Below are positions 1 to 6,694 of a stretch of 64,000 nt of DNA, piece by piece. The notes under the pieces are model-generated. The model ran no database searches. It had not been told where the DNA came from and worked only from the letters and a program-made list of their open reading frames with translations. The position numbers and the translations under genes were made by a program. Source of the DNA: a virus; the IMG/VR virus record IMGVR_UViG_3300032315_001657, positions 1-64,000 of that record; one strand, given 5' to 3'. The number at the start of each line of letters is the position of its first letter. The first letter of the stretch is position 1.

Positions 1-12
1 ATACTTTTAACA

Positions 13-258
13 ATGAAGAAAGAGTTCAAACCCATTGTCTATCTCGGCTATAAGATCGAGCAAGTCATTAACAAAAACCCCTATCTGTTCTATGGAGCTT
101 GGACCTACCCCGAGAACCACCCTAAGCGCAGGGTGGGTAAGAAGGTCTACGCAGTCGAATGGGCCGATAAGATGGAAGGGTACTGCTACGAAACTTACTA
201 CTATTCATCTCTAGCATTTGCAAAAAGGTCTATCAAACTCTGGCGACGGAACAAATAA
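13..258 (+). CDS. Hypothetical small basic protein
   Basis: An 81-residue protein of no family I recognise. It is rich in Lys, Tyr and Trp, with an aromatic run YCYETYYYSS at residues 57-66 and a basic C-terminus. There is no signal peptide, membrane segment or shared leader. It is followed after 3 bases by the next small gene on the same strand, which suggests co-transcription. The ATG is the first in the frame. Codon use is richer in G and C than the leader-bearing genes downstream. Confidence 0.6.
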   Translation: MKKEFKPIVYLGYKIEQVINKNPYLFYGAWTYPENHPKRRVGKKVYAVEWADKMEGYCYETYYYSSLAFAKRSIKLWRRNK

Positions 259-261
259 TTT

Positions 262-558
262 ATGAGTACAAAGAGAACCCTAGAAGAGGATATGTCGTTG
301 AGGTTTATTCATCTCATCTACGACATACTAAACAAACACACCGTTAAACGCTTCACCTACTATCATGATTCGTATGTGGAGGACGATGTCACAGTGCATA
401 TGCACAAGTTTAAGCGTAAGGGTATTGTATCCTTTAAAAGGCTTAAAGAGCTCTGCAATCATTTAGAACAAGAAGGCATTAAAGGCTTCAAGCCTACTTC
501 GGCCAAGACTGAGTCCTATTCTGGCATCGTCCTCTATCACAAGGTAAAGAACAAGTAG
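262..558 (+). CDS. Hypothetical protein
   Basis: A 98-residue protein without recognisable family. It has a mixed alpha/beta composition, is rich in His and Lys and carries no membrane segment. The C-terminal half (about residues 57-97) reads like a small single-domain fold. It starts 3 bases after the previous stop and ends 2 bases before the next small ORF, so the three probably form one transcription unit. No Shine-Dalgarno is visible; an A/T-rich stretch precedes the ATG. Confidence 0.6.
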   Translation: MSTKRTLEEDMSLRFIHLIYDILNKHTVKRFTYYHDSYVEDDVTVHMHKFKRKGIVSFKRLKELCNHLEQEGIKGFKPTSAKTESYSGIVLYHKVKNK

Positions 559-560
559 TA

Positions 561-713
561 ATGGATGAACTGATTACCCCGGAAGAGCTCCGAGCTCATG
601 AAGCTTTGATCAAAAAAATTCGGGCCGAAGAGCCGACTCGTTCTTGTGATATGGTCCGGGCCTGGATGAAGCTCAATATTGAGTCCTCTATGACCAGGGT
701 CTGGAATAACTAG
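561..713 (+). CDS. Hypothetical 50-residue protein
   Basis: Short ORF (MDELITPEELRAHEALIKKI and on) that starts 2 bases after the previous stop, in the same orientation. It is charged and probably helical over residues 6-25. No family recognised. Tight spacing and normal codon use support it being real; its small size keeps confidence moderate. Confidence 0.5.
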   Translation: MDELITPEELRAHEALIKKIRAEEPTRSCDMVRAWMKLNIESSMTRVWNN

Positions 714-720
714 TTCTAGA

Positions 721-728
721 ATAAATAA
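721..728 (+). promoter_or_regulatory. T4-late-like promoter box
   Basis: ATAAATAA lies 5 bases before the ATG at 734. It resembles the T4 late -10 element TATAAATA, recognised by gp55 with gp33 and the gp45 clamp. A gp55 homologue is encoded at 36149-36718. The site fronts a leader-bearing gene. Assignment is by sequence likeness only. Confidence 0.45.
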
Positions 729-733
729 AAGAT

Positions 734-1006
734 ATGAAGAAGAAGGATCAAGAACTAATAGCTGAGGCTTATAATAAGGTCCTTAATAAACAAACATCTG
801 AAGTTTTTAATATTGGGGACGAGCTTAGTAAACTTTATGTTCAGCTTGGGCCGGAAATTAAGACTAAGTCAGGTGCTGAAGTAGCAGAAATAGTAAAGAT
901 GATTATAGATGAATTAAAGAAGACTGTTGACGATCACAAACGTTCTGCTGATTCAGAACCTGGGGAGACTTTGCAATCCCTTTTAAGTAAGCTAACAGTA
1001 GATTGA
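734..1006 (+). CDS. Leader-bearing small protein, candidate packaged protein
   Basis: A 90-residue protein. Residues 1-18 (MKKKDQELIAEAYNKVLN) form an amphipathic leader nearly identical to those at 1933, 2211 and 5687, with an IAE/A junction like the T4 capsid-targeting sequence, where the prohead protease cuts after (I/L)xE. The body is helical and acidic with no known family. Inference: a late, head-associated protein whose leader is removed during maturation. A relic of a similar leader overlaps its stop codon (1002-1034). Confidence 0.6.
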   Translation: MKKKDQELIAEAYNKVLNKQTSEVFNIGDELSKLYVQLGPEIKTKSGAEVAEIVKMIIDELKKTVDDHKRSADSEPGETLQSLLSKLTVD

Positions 1007-1034
1007 TAAAGAACTAATAGCCGAATATTACTAA
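1002..1034 (+). pseudogene. Fossil leader peptide (MNKDxELIAE type)
   Basis: In the frame beginning at 1002 the DNA reads IDKELIAEYY then a stop, matching the core of the leader in the genes at 734, 1933, 2211 and 5687. It has no usable start codon and stops right after the leader. I read it as the remnant of a lost leader-bearing gene. It sits in the gap between two intact leader-bearing genes. Confidence 0.5.
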
Positions 1035-1035
1035 T

Positions 1036-1368
1036 ATGAAGTTCAATAAGATAGCTGATTCTATTCTTAAAGAAGAAGTACTGAGTGGTACTTTATATCT
1101 TTTAAAATGGTCTGAGCCTTATGAAGGGGACGTGATATACGGAATTTACGATTCAAAAGAGAATGCTGGAAAAGCCTTACTGCATGCATTAAAAGAAGAT
1201 CCGTCTGAAAAAGATAGCTTAACAGTTGTAGCTGTGCCGTTAAATCCTTCTGAGCCGAACTGGGGTTATATTATCAATAAAAGTCAAAAAGTAGATATGT
1301 CTTACGAAGGTTGGAATATAGATAGTGATACAAAGGATGCTTTTCGCGGTGTAGCTGATCAGCTATAG
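1036..1368 (+). CDS. Leader-bearing paralogue with shared C-terminal tail
   Basis: A 110-residue protein with leader MKFNKIADSILKEE (residues 1-14; LKE/E junction) and a C-terminal motif SDTKDAFRGVADQL (about 97-110). That tail is shared in pattern with the genes at 1379, 2211, 2599 and 2987: acidic, T/V, two or three residues, aromatic, then I/V-x-x-L. The middle resembles no family I know. It is probably a member of a diversified virion-cargo family. Confidence 0.6.
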   Translation: MKFNKIADSILKEEVLSGTLYLLKWSEPYEGDVIYGIYDSKENAGKALLHALKEDPSEKDSLTVVAVPLNPSEPNWGYIINKSQKVDMSYEGWNIDSDTKDAFRGVADQL

Positions 1369-1378
1369 AGGATTAAAT

Positions 1379-1843
1379 ATGTCTATGCTACGTAGAGATG
1401 TAAGACTTCTTATAGAGGCCTATAAATCAATTGATAATAAGAGAGATTACAAGCCGGTAGATAAACAGTTTATTTACTTCCCGGATCAGGATGCGGTATA
1501 TCTTAATCCAAAAGATAATCCTAACGCCGGTCAGCACCTAGGTAATGGCTCTTGGGCTAGAAAAGAATTAGATTTAGATGCCTGGGAAAAGGTTAGGGTA
1601 GCTGTTGGAGAGGACATTGTAACGGTTAAAGAAGTCCTTCCTATGTCTATAGGGAAGCCTTTACCGGAATGGTTAAAGAGTGTACCATACATAGATGAAG
1701 ATGAACAATGGCGTTGGTACTTTGTGCCAGATGTATTCCCTAAAGAGCATTCATTCGAGGCCTATATACCCTATGAGATAGATAAATACAAGGTGGACAG
1801 AGATACAAAAGATGCCTGGAGGGAGGTTATCGGTGAACTTTGA
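1379..1843 (+). CDS. Leader-bearing paralogue with shared C-terminal tail
   Basis: A 154-residue protein. The leader MSMLRRDVRLLIEAYKS ends in LIE/A. The C-terminus RDTKDAWREVIGEL matches the tail of its tandem neighbours. The body is rich in Trp, Tyr, Asp and Pro and may be a beta-rich fold; I do not recognise it. Unusually for this window, a plausible Shine-Dalgarno GAGGA lies upstream of the ATG. Its last codons overlap the fossil leader at 1833-1874. Confidence 0.6.
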   Translation: MSMLRRDVRLLIEAYKSIDNKRDYKPVDKQFIYFPDQDAVYLNPKDNPNAGQHLGNGSWARKELDLDAWEKVRVAVGEDIVTVKEVLPMSIGKPLPEWLKSVPYIDEDEQWRWYFVPDVFPKEHSFEAYIPYEIDKYKVDRDTKDAWREVIGEL

Positions 1844-1874
1844 CAAATTAGCTAATACAATCTTCGAAGGTTAA
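1833..1874 (+). pseudogene. Fossil leader peptide (MNFDxLxNTIFEG type)
   Basis: A 13-codon frame from GTG reads (V)NFDKLANTIFEG then stop. It is almost the same as the leader MNFDQLVNTIFEGE of the intact gene at 2599. It overlaps the end of the upstream gene exactly as the intact pair 2211/2599 does (DNA GTGAACTTTGA versus GATGAACTTTGA). This looks like a leader whose cargo has been lost. Confidence 0.6.
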
Positions 1875-1932
1875 AAGGATGAACGGGATCTATTAATATA
1901 TCCTAGTCTTCATTTTTGATTAATTATTAACA

Positions 1933-2214
1933 ATGAATAAAGATCAAAGACTTTTAGCTGAGCAGTATGAACTAGTTTTGACTCAAGAGGCTACTATTTT
2001 TGATTTTCCTTCTTATAATTCTAAAATACAAGAAAAAGATTTCTATCAATTGATAGATAGAAATTTTCAAAATAACAAAGAAAAGATCTTTAAACAATTT
2101 GAGGCTTTTAGACAAGGTATAATGGATAAAAGTATTAATAAAGTATCCAATCCCTATAGTATAGACACGTTTGGATATTATTTGTATAATTTAGCTACAG
2201 GTAATAAAAGATGA
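1933..2214 (+). CDS. Leader-bearing small protein
   Basis: A 93-residue protein with leader MNKDQRLLAEQYELVL (LAE/Q junction). The body is rich in Phe, Tyr, Asn and Lys and is unrelated to known families. It lacks the shared C-terminal tail of its neighbours. Its stop overlaps the ATG of the next gene by 4 bases (ATGA), so translation is probably coupled. Confidence 0.6.
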   Translation: MNKDQRLLAEQYELVLTQEATIFDFPSYNSKIQEKDFYQLIDRNFQNNKEKIFKQFEAFRQGIMDKSINKVSNPYSIDTFGYYLYNLATGNKR

Positions 2215-2609
2215 ATAAAGATCAAAAAATTCTCGCCGAGAAATATAATCAAATTTTGTTTGAAGGAGATACAGAACCATATGTACTTTTTCTTTTTTAT
2301 GATCACAAAGAGCATACGAGTAAAGACATTTATTATAAAATAGTTCCTAAAAATGATTTAAGACCTAGTGAAAGAAAAAAATATGATGAAATAGGCTGGA
2401 CACATAATAATCCAAATGGTACAAAGACTCGTCGTAAAGATGGTTATGAAAGTTCTATTTGTTTTATTGAAGGGCCTAAGCGGGTACTCGAACGCTCGCT
2501 TAAAGCTCAACGGGAATATGGAGAAGAGATGGGTGAGATTTATAAACCTATGTTAAAGCTAGATAAAGAGACAGAACAACAATGGGGAGGTATAGTGGAT
2601 GAACTTTGA
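2211..2609 (+). CDS. Leader-bearing paralogue with shared C-terminal tail
   Basis: A 132-residue protein. The leader MNKDQKILAEKYNQILFEG is followed by a body similar in outline to the next gene (a short beta-rich start, then an R/K-rich centre and GPKRVLE). The tail is KETEQQWGGIVDEL. The stop lies inside the next gene's first codons (11-base overlap), where the same DNA encodes DEL-stop and MNFD. It is a paralogue of 2599 and 2987 with the other leader type. Confidence 0.6.
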   Translation: MNKDQKILAEKYNQILFEGDTEPYVLFLFYDHKEHTSKDIYYKIVPKNDLRPSERKKYDEIGWTHNNPNGTKTRRKDGYESSICFIEGPKRVLERSLKAQREYGEEMGEIYKPMLKLDKETEQQWGGIVDEL

Positions 2610-2997
2610 TCAGTTAGTTAATACAATCTTCGAAGGTGAAAGGGAGGAATGGGTGTTGTTTGCTGAAATGTTTGATAAAGATGAAGACCTCTGTGTATGT
2701 AAATTAAAGCAGTACAAATATCTAACTAAAGAAGAGAGAGCTTTAATTAAAAAATCTAAAGATAATAGTTACACATTAAACTCTTTTCAGAAACAAGATG
2801 GTATACGGTCCCGAGAATACTTCCCTCCGGGTAGAATTAGTAAAAGCCGTACTGAGATCTATATAGGGCCTAAGAAGGCATTAGAAGAAGAGATGGAACT
2901 TTTTAAAGAAACATACCCTCATTTTAAGCAATTATCGGCCTTAAACTTAGAACCAGAAGTTAAACAATCTTGGGAGGATATTATTAATGAACTTTGA
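2599..2997 (+). CDS. Leader-bearing paralogue with shared C-terminal tail
   Basis: A 132-residue protein with leader MNFDQLVNTIFEGE (IFE/G), then EWVLFAEMFD, a central region with GPKKALEEE (about residues 92-100) and tail PEVKQSWEDIINEL. It aligns by eye with 2211 and 2987. It overlaps both neighbours by 11 bases. Function unknown; the leader suggests head targeting. Confidence 0.6.
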   Translation: MNFDQLVNTIFEGEREEWVLFAEMFDKDEDLCVCKLKQYKYLTKEERALIKKSKDNSYTLNSFQKQDGIRSREYFPPGRISKSRTEIYIGPKKALEEEMELFKETYPHFKQLSALNLEPEVKQSWEDIINEL

Positions 2998-3364
2998 TGA
3001 GATAGTATTAGAGGCTTTGAGAGATGAATGGGTTATTATCCTAGAATTTACTTTAGTAGGTACAGATCAGGAAGAAGAAACCGATAGTGAGATAACATAC
3101 ACTATGAAGAAAGTAAAGGATCTAACACCAGAAGAACTAGAAAAAATAAAAACTCTTGATCCGTTTAAAGGTTTTGCTAGATATAAAACAGCATTCAGCA
3201 GGACAAGTGATGACGGTCTTCCTATCTTGGCCTTCTTTGATACAAAAAAGAAAGTAGAATGGATATTGTGGTACTATAAACAAACTGGTAATAAAATGTC
3301 ACCAAAGATAGAATTACCAAAAGATGTAGAACCGTATTGGAAGGGGATTGTAGATGAAATTTAA
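2987..3364 (+). CDS. Leader-bearing paralogue with shared C-terminal tail
   Basis: A 125-residue protein, the last of the tandem set. The leader MNFDEIVLEALRDEW is followed by a variant of the shared body and tail KDVEPYWKGIVDEI. It overlaps the previous gene by 11 bases. A sigma70-like promoter begins 2 bases after its stop, so the tandem array ends here and a new transcription unit starts. Confidence 0.6.
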   Translation: MNFDEIVLEALRDEWVIILEFTLVGTDQEEETDSEITYTMKKVKDLTPEELEKIKTLDPFKGFARYKTAFSRTSDDGLPILAFFDTKKKVEWILWYYKQTGNKMSPKIELPKDVEPYWKGIVDEI

Positions 3365-3366
3365 GC

Positions 3367-3395
3367 TTGTAGTACCGGGCCGGTTCCTTTACTAT
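3367..3395 (+). promoter_or_regulatory. Sigma70-like promoter with GGTTCC spacer
   Basis: TTGTAG, 17-base spacer, TACTAT. The spacer carries GGTTCC at 3382-3387, a hexamer found at the same place in several promoters here. The -10 ends 7 bases before the ATG at 3403, so the transcript may start at or next to the start codon. Confidence 0.55.
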
Positions 3396-3402
3396 TAGAG
3401 GT

Positions 3403-3537
3403 ATGATGTGTGTTGATAACGTTTACGGAACTTGGGCCGGAGAGCCCGCTAATGAAGATAACCTTCTTTTGGAGCAAGAATTAGAGTATGAGACCATTGC
3501 CCCTTATGGCTCAGAGAATATTGACGAGGGGTATTAA
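3403..3537 (+). CDS. Hypothetical 44-residue acidic protein
   Basis: Short ORF from ATG ATG, strongly acidic (NEDNLLLEQELEYE in the middle). It has its own promoter directly upstream and ends 4 bases before the convergent phosphoesterase gene. No family recognised. A dedicated promoter makes it likely to be an early-expressed small effector, but that is inference. Confidence 0.5.
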   Translation: MMCVDNVYGTWAGEPANEDNLLLEQELEYETIAPYGSENIDEGY

Positions 3538-3541
3538 GTCT

Positions 3542-4207
3542 TTAGATATCTAAGCTCTTAAGCTCCGCTCTACCCTTCCCGTTAATCTTGCAGTACGTAA
3601 TGGGTAGGTCACATTGGGACCCTAGGTTTATGCACTCTACTCCGTGAAGAGTATTATGTAAAGGAATGTGAGTATGACCAAAAACCACAACGTCATACCC
3701 ATGATTACTAGCGTATTTGCAAACCCTCTCAGATATTTTTTTAGCTGCTCCATGCCAGGACTTTATCTTTCTTTTAATTATTCTAGTATACTTTTGTTTT
3801 TTGTCCAGCTTTTGTAAGAAGTAATAAAGACCGGAGGCTAGCTCTGTAAGGAAAGGTTTAAGCTGTATAATATAGTCCCATCTATCACCATGAACAAAGT
3901 AAAACTTCTTTGTACCGATTACCTCAATATGCTCTTCCTTAAAGTCAAAGCCTAAGAGAGCTGATATCATATCCAGGCCCTTATCATGGTTACCCTTTAT
4001 AAAGATGCATTCTTTCTTCTTAGATATCTTTCTCAGAGCTGACAGCACCTTCCATTGCTTCTTACAGAGTCTATGGATGTTGTATGAGTCTAGGATATCC
4101 CCGCAGATAATAAGCTTATCGTACTTTTCTTCTTCCAGGAGCTTAAGAGTTAGTTCGGCCTGGCACACCGGTGAACCTAAATGAATATCGGATAAACAGA
4201 GTATCAT
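3542..4207 (-). CDS. Calcineurin-like metallophosphoesterase
   Basis: A 221-residue protein with all the metal-binding motifs of the calcineurin-like superfamily: DIH (7-9), GD (36-37), GNHD (72-75), HGD (106-108) and GHTH (177-180). The size and the HGDRWD and GHTHIP blocks resemble the LpxH / UDP-2,3-diacylglucosamine hydrolase-like branch. Substrate cannot be told from sequence; nucleotide or phospholipid phosphodiesters are typical. It runs opposite to its neighbours and has no leader peptide. It is not the gp47 nuclease, which is at 36718. Confidence 0.85.
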   Translation of the reverse strand: MILCLSDIHLGSPVCQAELTLKLLEEEKYDKLIICGDILDSYNIHRLCKKQWKVLSALRKISKKKECIFIKGNHDKGLDMISALLGFDFKEEHIEVIGTKKFYFVHGDRWDYIIQLKPFLTELASGLYYFLQKLDKKQKYTRIIKRKIKSWHGAAKKISERVCKYASNHGYDVVVFGHTHIPLHNTLHGVECINLGSQCDLPITYCKINGKGRAELKSLDI

Positions 4208-4231
4208 TCTATAGTATTTATAAGAAAGTTA

Positions 4232-4259
4232 TTGCCCTTCCATTAGGTTCATCTAATAT
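4232..4259 (+). promoter_or_regulatory. Sigma70-like promoter
   Basis: TTGCCC, 16-base spacer, TAATAT. The spacer contains AGGTTC where other promoters of the window have GGTTCC. The -10 ends 7 bases before the ATG at 4267. It drives the small plus-strand genes after the divergent phosphoesterase. Confidence 0.55.
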
Positions 4260-4266
4260 AGAAACA

Positions 4267-4359
4267 ATGAGAGATTACATCCGACTTATTACCTGGACCG
4301 GTATACTACTTTGGTGTCTTATTTTTTGGCTCTTTGTTATTAATCAGGCCTGGGATTGA
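4267..4359 (+). CDS. Single-span membrane peptide
   Basis: A 30-residue peptide with one hydrophobic helix (about residues 8-25, ITWTGILLWCLIFWLFVI) flanked by a basic N-terminus. An upstream in-frame ATG at 4171 exists, but it lies inside the divergent gene, while the promoter at 4232-4259 supports the ATG at 4267. Many phages make such short inner-membrane peptides; no specific function can be assigned. Confidence 0.5.
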   Translation: MRDYIRLITWTGILLWCLIFWLFVINQAWD

Positions 4360-4364
4360 TAAAT

Positions 4365-4556
4365 ATGAATATGAGACAGCTCCTTAAAAAGATAAACAGA
4401 GCGGCTCTAGAGTGCTCAGTGGCTATTTCCCAAGAAAACGCTCTTAAAAACGTCACTGATGACGACGTAGATGGACTAGCTGAAGCCATTGAACTGCTTA
4501 ATGATATTTACGAAGAGCTTTATAACAAGGTGTTTGAAGAGACTCCAGAAGATTAA
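4365..4556 (+). CDS. Hypothetical acidic helical protein
   Basis: About 63 residues from ATG 4365 (a TTG at 4356 would add three). It begins MNMRQLLKKINRAALECSV, which loosely resembles the leader class (ALE/C), then an acidic helical body. GATAAAT just upstream may be a weak late-type box. No family recognised. It belongs to a run of small plus-strand genes with short spacing. Confidence 0.5.
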   Translation: MNMRQLLKKINRAALECSVAISQENALKNVTDDDVDGLAEAIELLNDIYEELYNKVFEETPED

Positions 4557-4562
4557 TAATTT

Positions 4563-4769
4563 ATGACCGCTAAAGCCAAGCCATCAAAACAACCATCTTC
4601 TTCGACCTATATACCCTATTCAGATTGGTCTGAAGGGGTTATTAAGAGTATTAAATCTCTTTCTGATGAATGTTTAGATAGGTTTAAAGAGGACAAGAAG
4701 ATCAATACTGAAATTCTTAAAATGCTCTCTAAGCTCCAAGCTTTGGTAGAAAAAAAGTATTACGAATAA
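4563..4769 (+). CDS. Hypothetical small protein
   Basis: A 68-residue protein with a Ser/Pro/Lys-rich N-terminus (about 1-18) and a charged helical C-terminal half. No known domain. It starts 6 bases after the previous stop and probably shares its transcript. AATAATTT precedes the ATG; there is no Shine-Dalgarno. Confidence 0.5.
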   Translation: MTAKAKPSKQPSSSTYIPYSDWSEGVIKSIKSLSDECLDRFKEDKKINTEILKMLSKLQALVEKKYYE

Positions 4770-4786
4770 GAGCTTAAATAGCTTAT

Positions 4787-4984
4787 ATGAGTTTTAAGCA
4801 CCACTGGGCTTTAGAAAATAATAAAGAGGTATTAGAAGAAAAAAAGCGAAAGCGGAAGAAGGCTAAGAAGAAACGTTCTTCCAAATACTATGGTTGGGGG
4901 TATGTTGGGTATGGGTATCCAGGTATGTATGATGGAATAGATGATGCAGGAGGAGCTGGTGATGGTGGTGGGGGAGGAGAATAA
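4787..4984 (+). CDS. Lys/Arg-rich, Gly-rich small protein
   Basis: A 65-residue protein in two parts: a strongly basic centre (about residues 19-32, KKRKRKKAKKKRSS) and a Tyr/Gly-rich then Gly/Asp-rich tail ending GGAGDGGGGGE. Low complexity, likely disordered, and able to bind nucleic acid by charge. Not assigned to a family. Confidence 0.5.
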   Translation: MSFKHHWALENNKEVLEEKKRKRKKAKKKRSSKYYGWGYVGYGYPGMYDGIDDAGGAGDGGGGGE

Positions 4985-4988
4985 ATAC
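4981..4988 (+). promoter_or_regulatory. T4-late-like promoter box
   Basis: ATAAATAC lies 5 bases before the ATG at 4994 and overlaps the stop of the upstream gene. It resembles the T4 late element and precedes a leader-bearing gene. Confidence 0.45.
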
Positions 4989-4993
4989 AATAT

Positions 4994-5203
4994 ATGAATA
5001 AATTTAACGAGGTAGCCCAGACAGTTCTTAAAGAAGAAATAGATCCAAAAATCGGATCACACTACAAACAAATTTCTGATATTCTTTCTAAAAAGGGTTT
5101 AAAGGCTTTTGAGCAAAATGAAGTAATGGACGTAGTTCAGAAGGCTATTAAGCTGGCCTTTAACGAAGGTTATAAAGCTGCAGAAAAGAATCCCTTTAAA
5201 TGA
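4994..5203 (+). CDS. Leader-bearing small protein
   Basis: A 69-residue protein with leader MNKFNEVAQTVLKEEI (LKE/E), close to that at 1036. The rest is a charged helical segment ending KAAEKNPFK. A late-type box sits directly upstream. The stop overlaps the next ATG (ATGA). Candidate capsid-targeted protein. Confidence 0.6.
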   Translation: MNKFNEVAQTVLKEEIDPKIGSHYKQISDILSKKGLKAFEQNEVMDVVQKAIKLAFNEGYKAAEKNPFK

Positions 5204-5376
5204 TCTCATTTACTGATTTATACAATTTGGTTATCGGGGAGAAGAAAAATAAAGAGCTGTCTGGCTACGATTACTACAAGATGATTCGTAGGTCCACCCC
5301 TCCTACGGGCACCGCTTTTAGAGACAAAAAGAAGTATAATCGTAAAGACAAGCACAAGGGTAGTTATAACGATTAA
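5200..5376 (+). CDS. Leader-bearing basic small protein
   Basis: A 58-residue protein beginning MISFTDLYNLVIGEK (IGE/K junction), followed by a basic, Tyr- and Lys-rich body containing GYDYYKMIRRSTPPTG. It is translationally coupled to the preceding leader-bearing gene by a 4-base overlap. The mature part would be strongly positively charged, as expected for a protein packaged with DNA. Confidence 0.5.
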   Translation: MISFTDLYNLVIGEKKNKELSGYDYYKMIRRSTPPTGTAFRDKKKYNRKDKHKGSYND

Positions 5377-5384
5377 TATATTTG

Positions 5385-5412
5385 TTGCTTGTTTGTAGGT
5401 TTAGTTTATACT
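5385..5412 (+). promoter_or_regulatory. Sigma70-like promoter
   Basis: TTGCTT, 16-base spacer, TATACT. The spacer has GGTTTA where the GGTTCC hexamer occurs elsewhere. The -10 ends 8 bases before the ATG at 5421. Confidence 0.5.
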
Positions 5413-5420
5413 TGGTTTAA

Positions 5421-5645
5421 ATGAAGATCGATAAACTGAGGTTCAGAGGTAAAACAATTGGGGTAGTTATTATACCTCGTATGACTCAAACTAAAGGTAA
5501 TGAACCTACCTATTCTTGTGACCTTGAGATAACAGGCTGGAAGGGTAAAATGAGTGCAGAGGACTTTCAATCTTTAAAGAAGTACCTAAAAGATGAAGGC
5601 TATATTGAACAGGCCTATGAAGTCTTTAATGTTGTTAAAGAGTAA
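5421..5645 (+). CDS. Hypothetical protein
   Basis: A 74-residue protein with alternating beta-strand pattern in residues 1-45 and a C-terminal helix. No recognised family. It has its own promoter and no leader, so it may be expressed early, unlike its leader-bearing neighbours. Confidence 0.55.
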   Translation: MKIDKLRFRGKTIGVVIIPRMTQTKGNEPTYSCDLEITGWKGKMSAEDFQSLKKYLKDEGYIEQAYEVFNVVKE

Positions 5646-5672
5646 TTTTAGTAACTTTTAAAGGCCTGTTCG

Positions 5673-5680
5673 TATAAATA
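5673..5680 (+). promoter_or_regulatory. T4 late promoter consensus TATAAATA
   Basis: Exact TATAAATA, 6 bases before the ATG at 5687. In T4 this element is sufficient for gp55-directed late transcription, starting a few bases downstream, which here falls at the start codon. Confidence 0.65.
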
Positions 5681-5686
5681 TAATAT

Positions 5687-6439
5687 ATGAATAAAGACGC
5701 CGAACTTTTGGCCGAGGCTTATCAAAAAGTGCTCGAAGAAGCTAAACATTGTAAAGCAGCTATGGAAGGCTGTGACTGTGATGATTGTGAAGAATGTGAA
5801 GAGAATCAAACAGTAAGCGAAGCCAAGAAGTCTAAAAAGCCAGATGCAGATGGAGACGGGGTACCTGATTGGGCTGATAAAAAGTCCGGCAAAGATGATA
5901 ATGCCGATAAAAAAGGTAAACTTACTCAAGCAGAAAATAGAGAGCGTTTTAAAAAAATGGTAGCCGGTAAAAAGAAGTCAATGCATAAAGAAAATGCTGA
6001 AATGGGCCAGGCTTACGAAACAATTTTAGAGTTTAAACAAATCAATAAAAAATTTGCGCGCCGTTATAACAAAGTTACTGCCGCCATGCTTAAAGCTCAA
6101 CCCGGTTCAGAAGAGTACGGAGCTTTAAAAACAGAGAGAGAGGATTTGGTAGCTATTCTTAGAGACCATGATCAGACTCCAAAAGATCTTGAGGCTTACT
6201 TAGTAAAGAAAGAAAAGAGTAACCCTCTTCCTGATGTACAAGATCCTCAGACAGCTAATCAGTATAGAGATAGTTCATATTCTGATACTGCTGATATCCC
6301 TTCAGCTGAAAATGAATATGAGGCAGACATGCACGCACCTCAATCAGAAGTTGCTCAAATGCCTCCTGATGCTCCAGCTCCTCAAGAAGTTAGAGCTGCT
6401 CAAGCATCTACAAGTCAGTATATCACAAGAAACGCTTGA
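5687..6439 (+). CDS. Leader-bearing acidic protein with Asp-rich calcium-type repeat
   Basis: A 250-residue protein. The leader MNKDAELLAEAYQKVLEEA (LAE/A) is followed by a Cys/Asp/Glu cluster (about residues 21-40), then DADGDGVPDWADKK (about 53-66), a pattern like thrombospondin type-3 or EF-hand calcium loops. A basic helical centre follows, then a Pro/Gln/Ala-rich tail. An exact late promoter is upstream. Inference: a late, head-associated or scaffold-like protein. Confidence 0.65.
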   Translation: MNKDAELLAEAYQKVLEEAKHCKAAMEGCDCDDCEECEENQTVSEAKKSKKPDADGDGVPDWADKKSGKDDNADKKGKLTQAENRERFKKMVAGKKKSMHKENAEMGQAYETILEFKQINKKFARRYNKVTAAMLKAQPGSEEYGALKTEREDLVAILRDHDQTPKDLEAYLVKKEKSNPLPDVQDPQTANQYRDSSYSDTADIPSAENEYEADMHAPQSEVAQMPPDAPAPQEVRAAQASTSQYITRNA

Positions 6440-6464
6440 TTTAATTTAAAGGTTCCGGTACTAT
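6436..6464 (+). promoter_or_regulatory. Sigma70-like promoter with GGTTCC spacer
   Basis: TTGATT, 17-base spacer with GGTTCC at 6451-6456, TACTAT. The -10 ends 7 bases before the ATG at 6472. The -35 overlaps the end of the upstream gene. Confidence 0.6.
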
Positions 6465-6471
6465 AGGTGTA

Positions 6472-6645
6472 ATGAAACACCTAAATGATTCCGAGAAGTA
6501 CTTCGAAGTTCGTGGTACTTTAGAGTTTGTACTCCGTGCTCTTCGTTCTGTTTATAACGAAGGTATGTTTAATTCAGCACAAAAGCGCTATATTTTTAAT
6601 CTTCTTAAAGAAGGAGATACATCCATTCGGAAAGTTTCTGAATAA
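6472..6645 (+). CDS. Hypothetical 57-residue protein
   Basis: Small helical, charged protein (MKHLNDSEKYFEVRGTLEFV and on). It has its own promoter at 6436 and is followed by another promoter 7 bases after its stop. Not recognised. Its setting among sigma70-like promoters suggests early expression. Confidence 0.55.
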   Translation: MKHLNDSEKYFEVRGTLEFVLRALRSVYNEGMFNSAQKRYIFNLLKEGDTSIRKVSE

Positions 6646-6651
6646 AAACTC

Positions 6652-6679
6652 TTGCTTTCAAATAAGGTTCCTGTAATAT
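6652..6679 (+). promoter_or_regulatory. Sigma70-like promoter with GGTTCC spacer
   Basis: TTGCTT, 16-base spacer with GGTTCC at 6666-6671, TAATAT. Unlike the other copies it leaves a 34-base leader before the start codon, and that leader contains a strong ribosome binding site. Confidence 0.6.
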
Positions 6680-6694
6680 TAGAACATCAATCCG

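Noticed and set aside
5648-5929. Minus-strand 93-residue hydrophobic frame
   Set aside because: It is the mirror of the acidic 5687 gene and its late promoter; the hydrophobicity is an antisense artefact of Lys/Glu codons.
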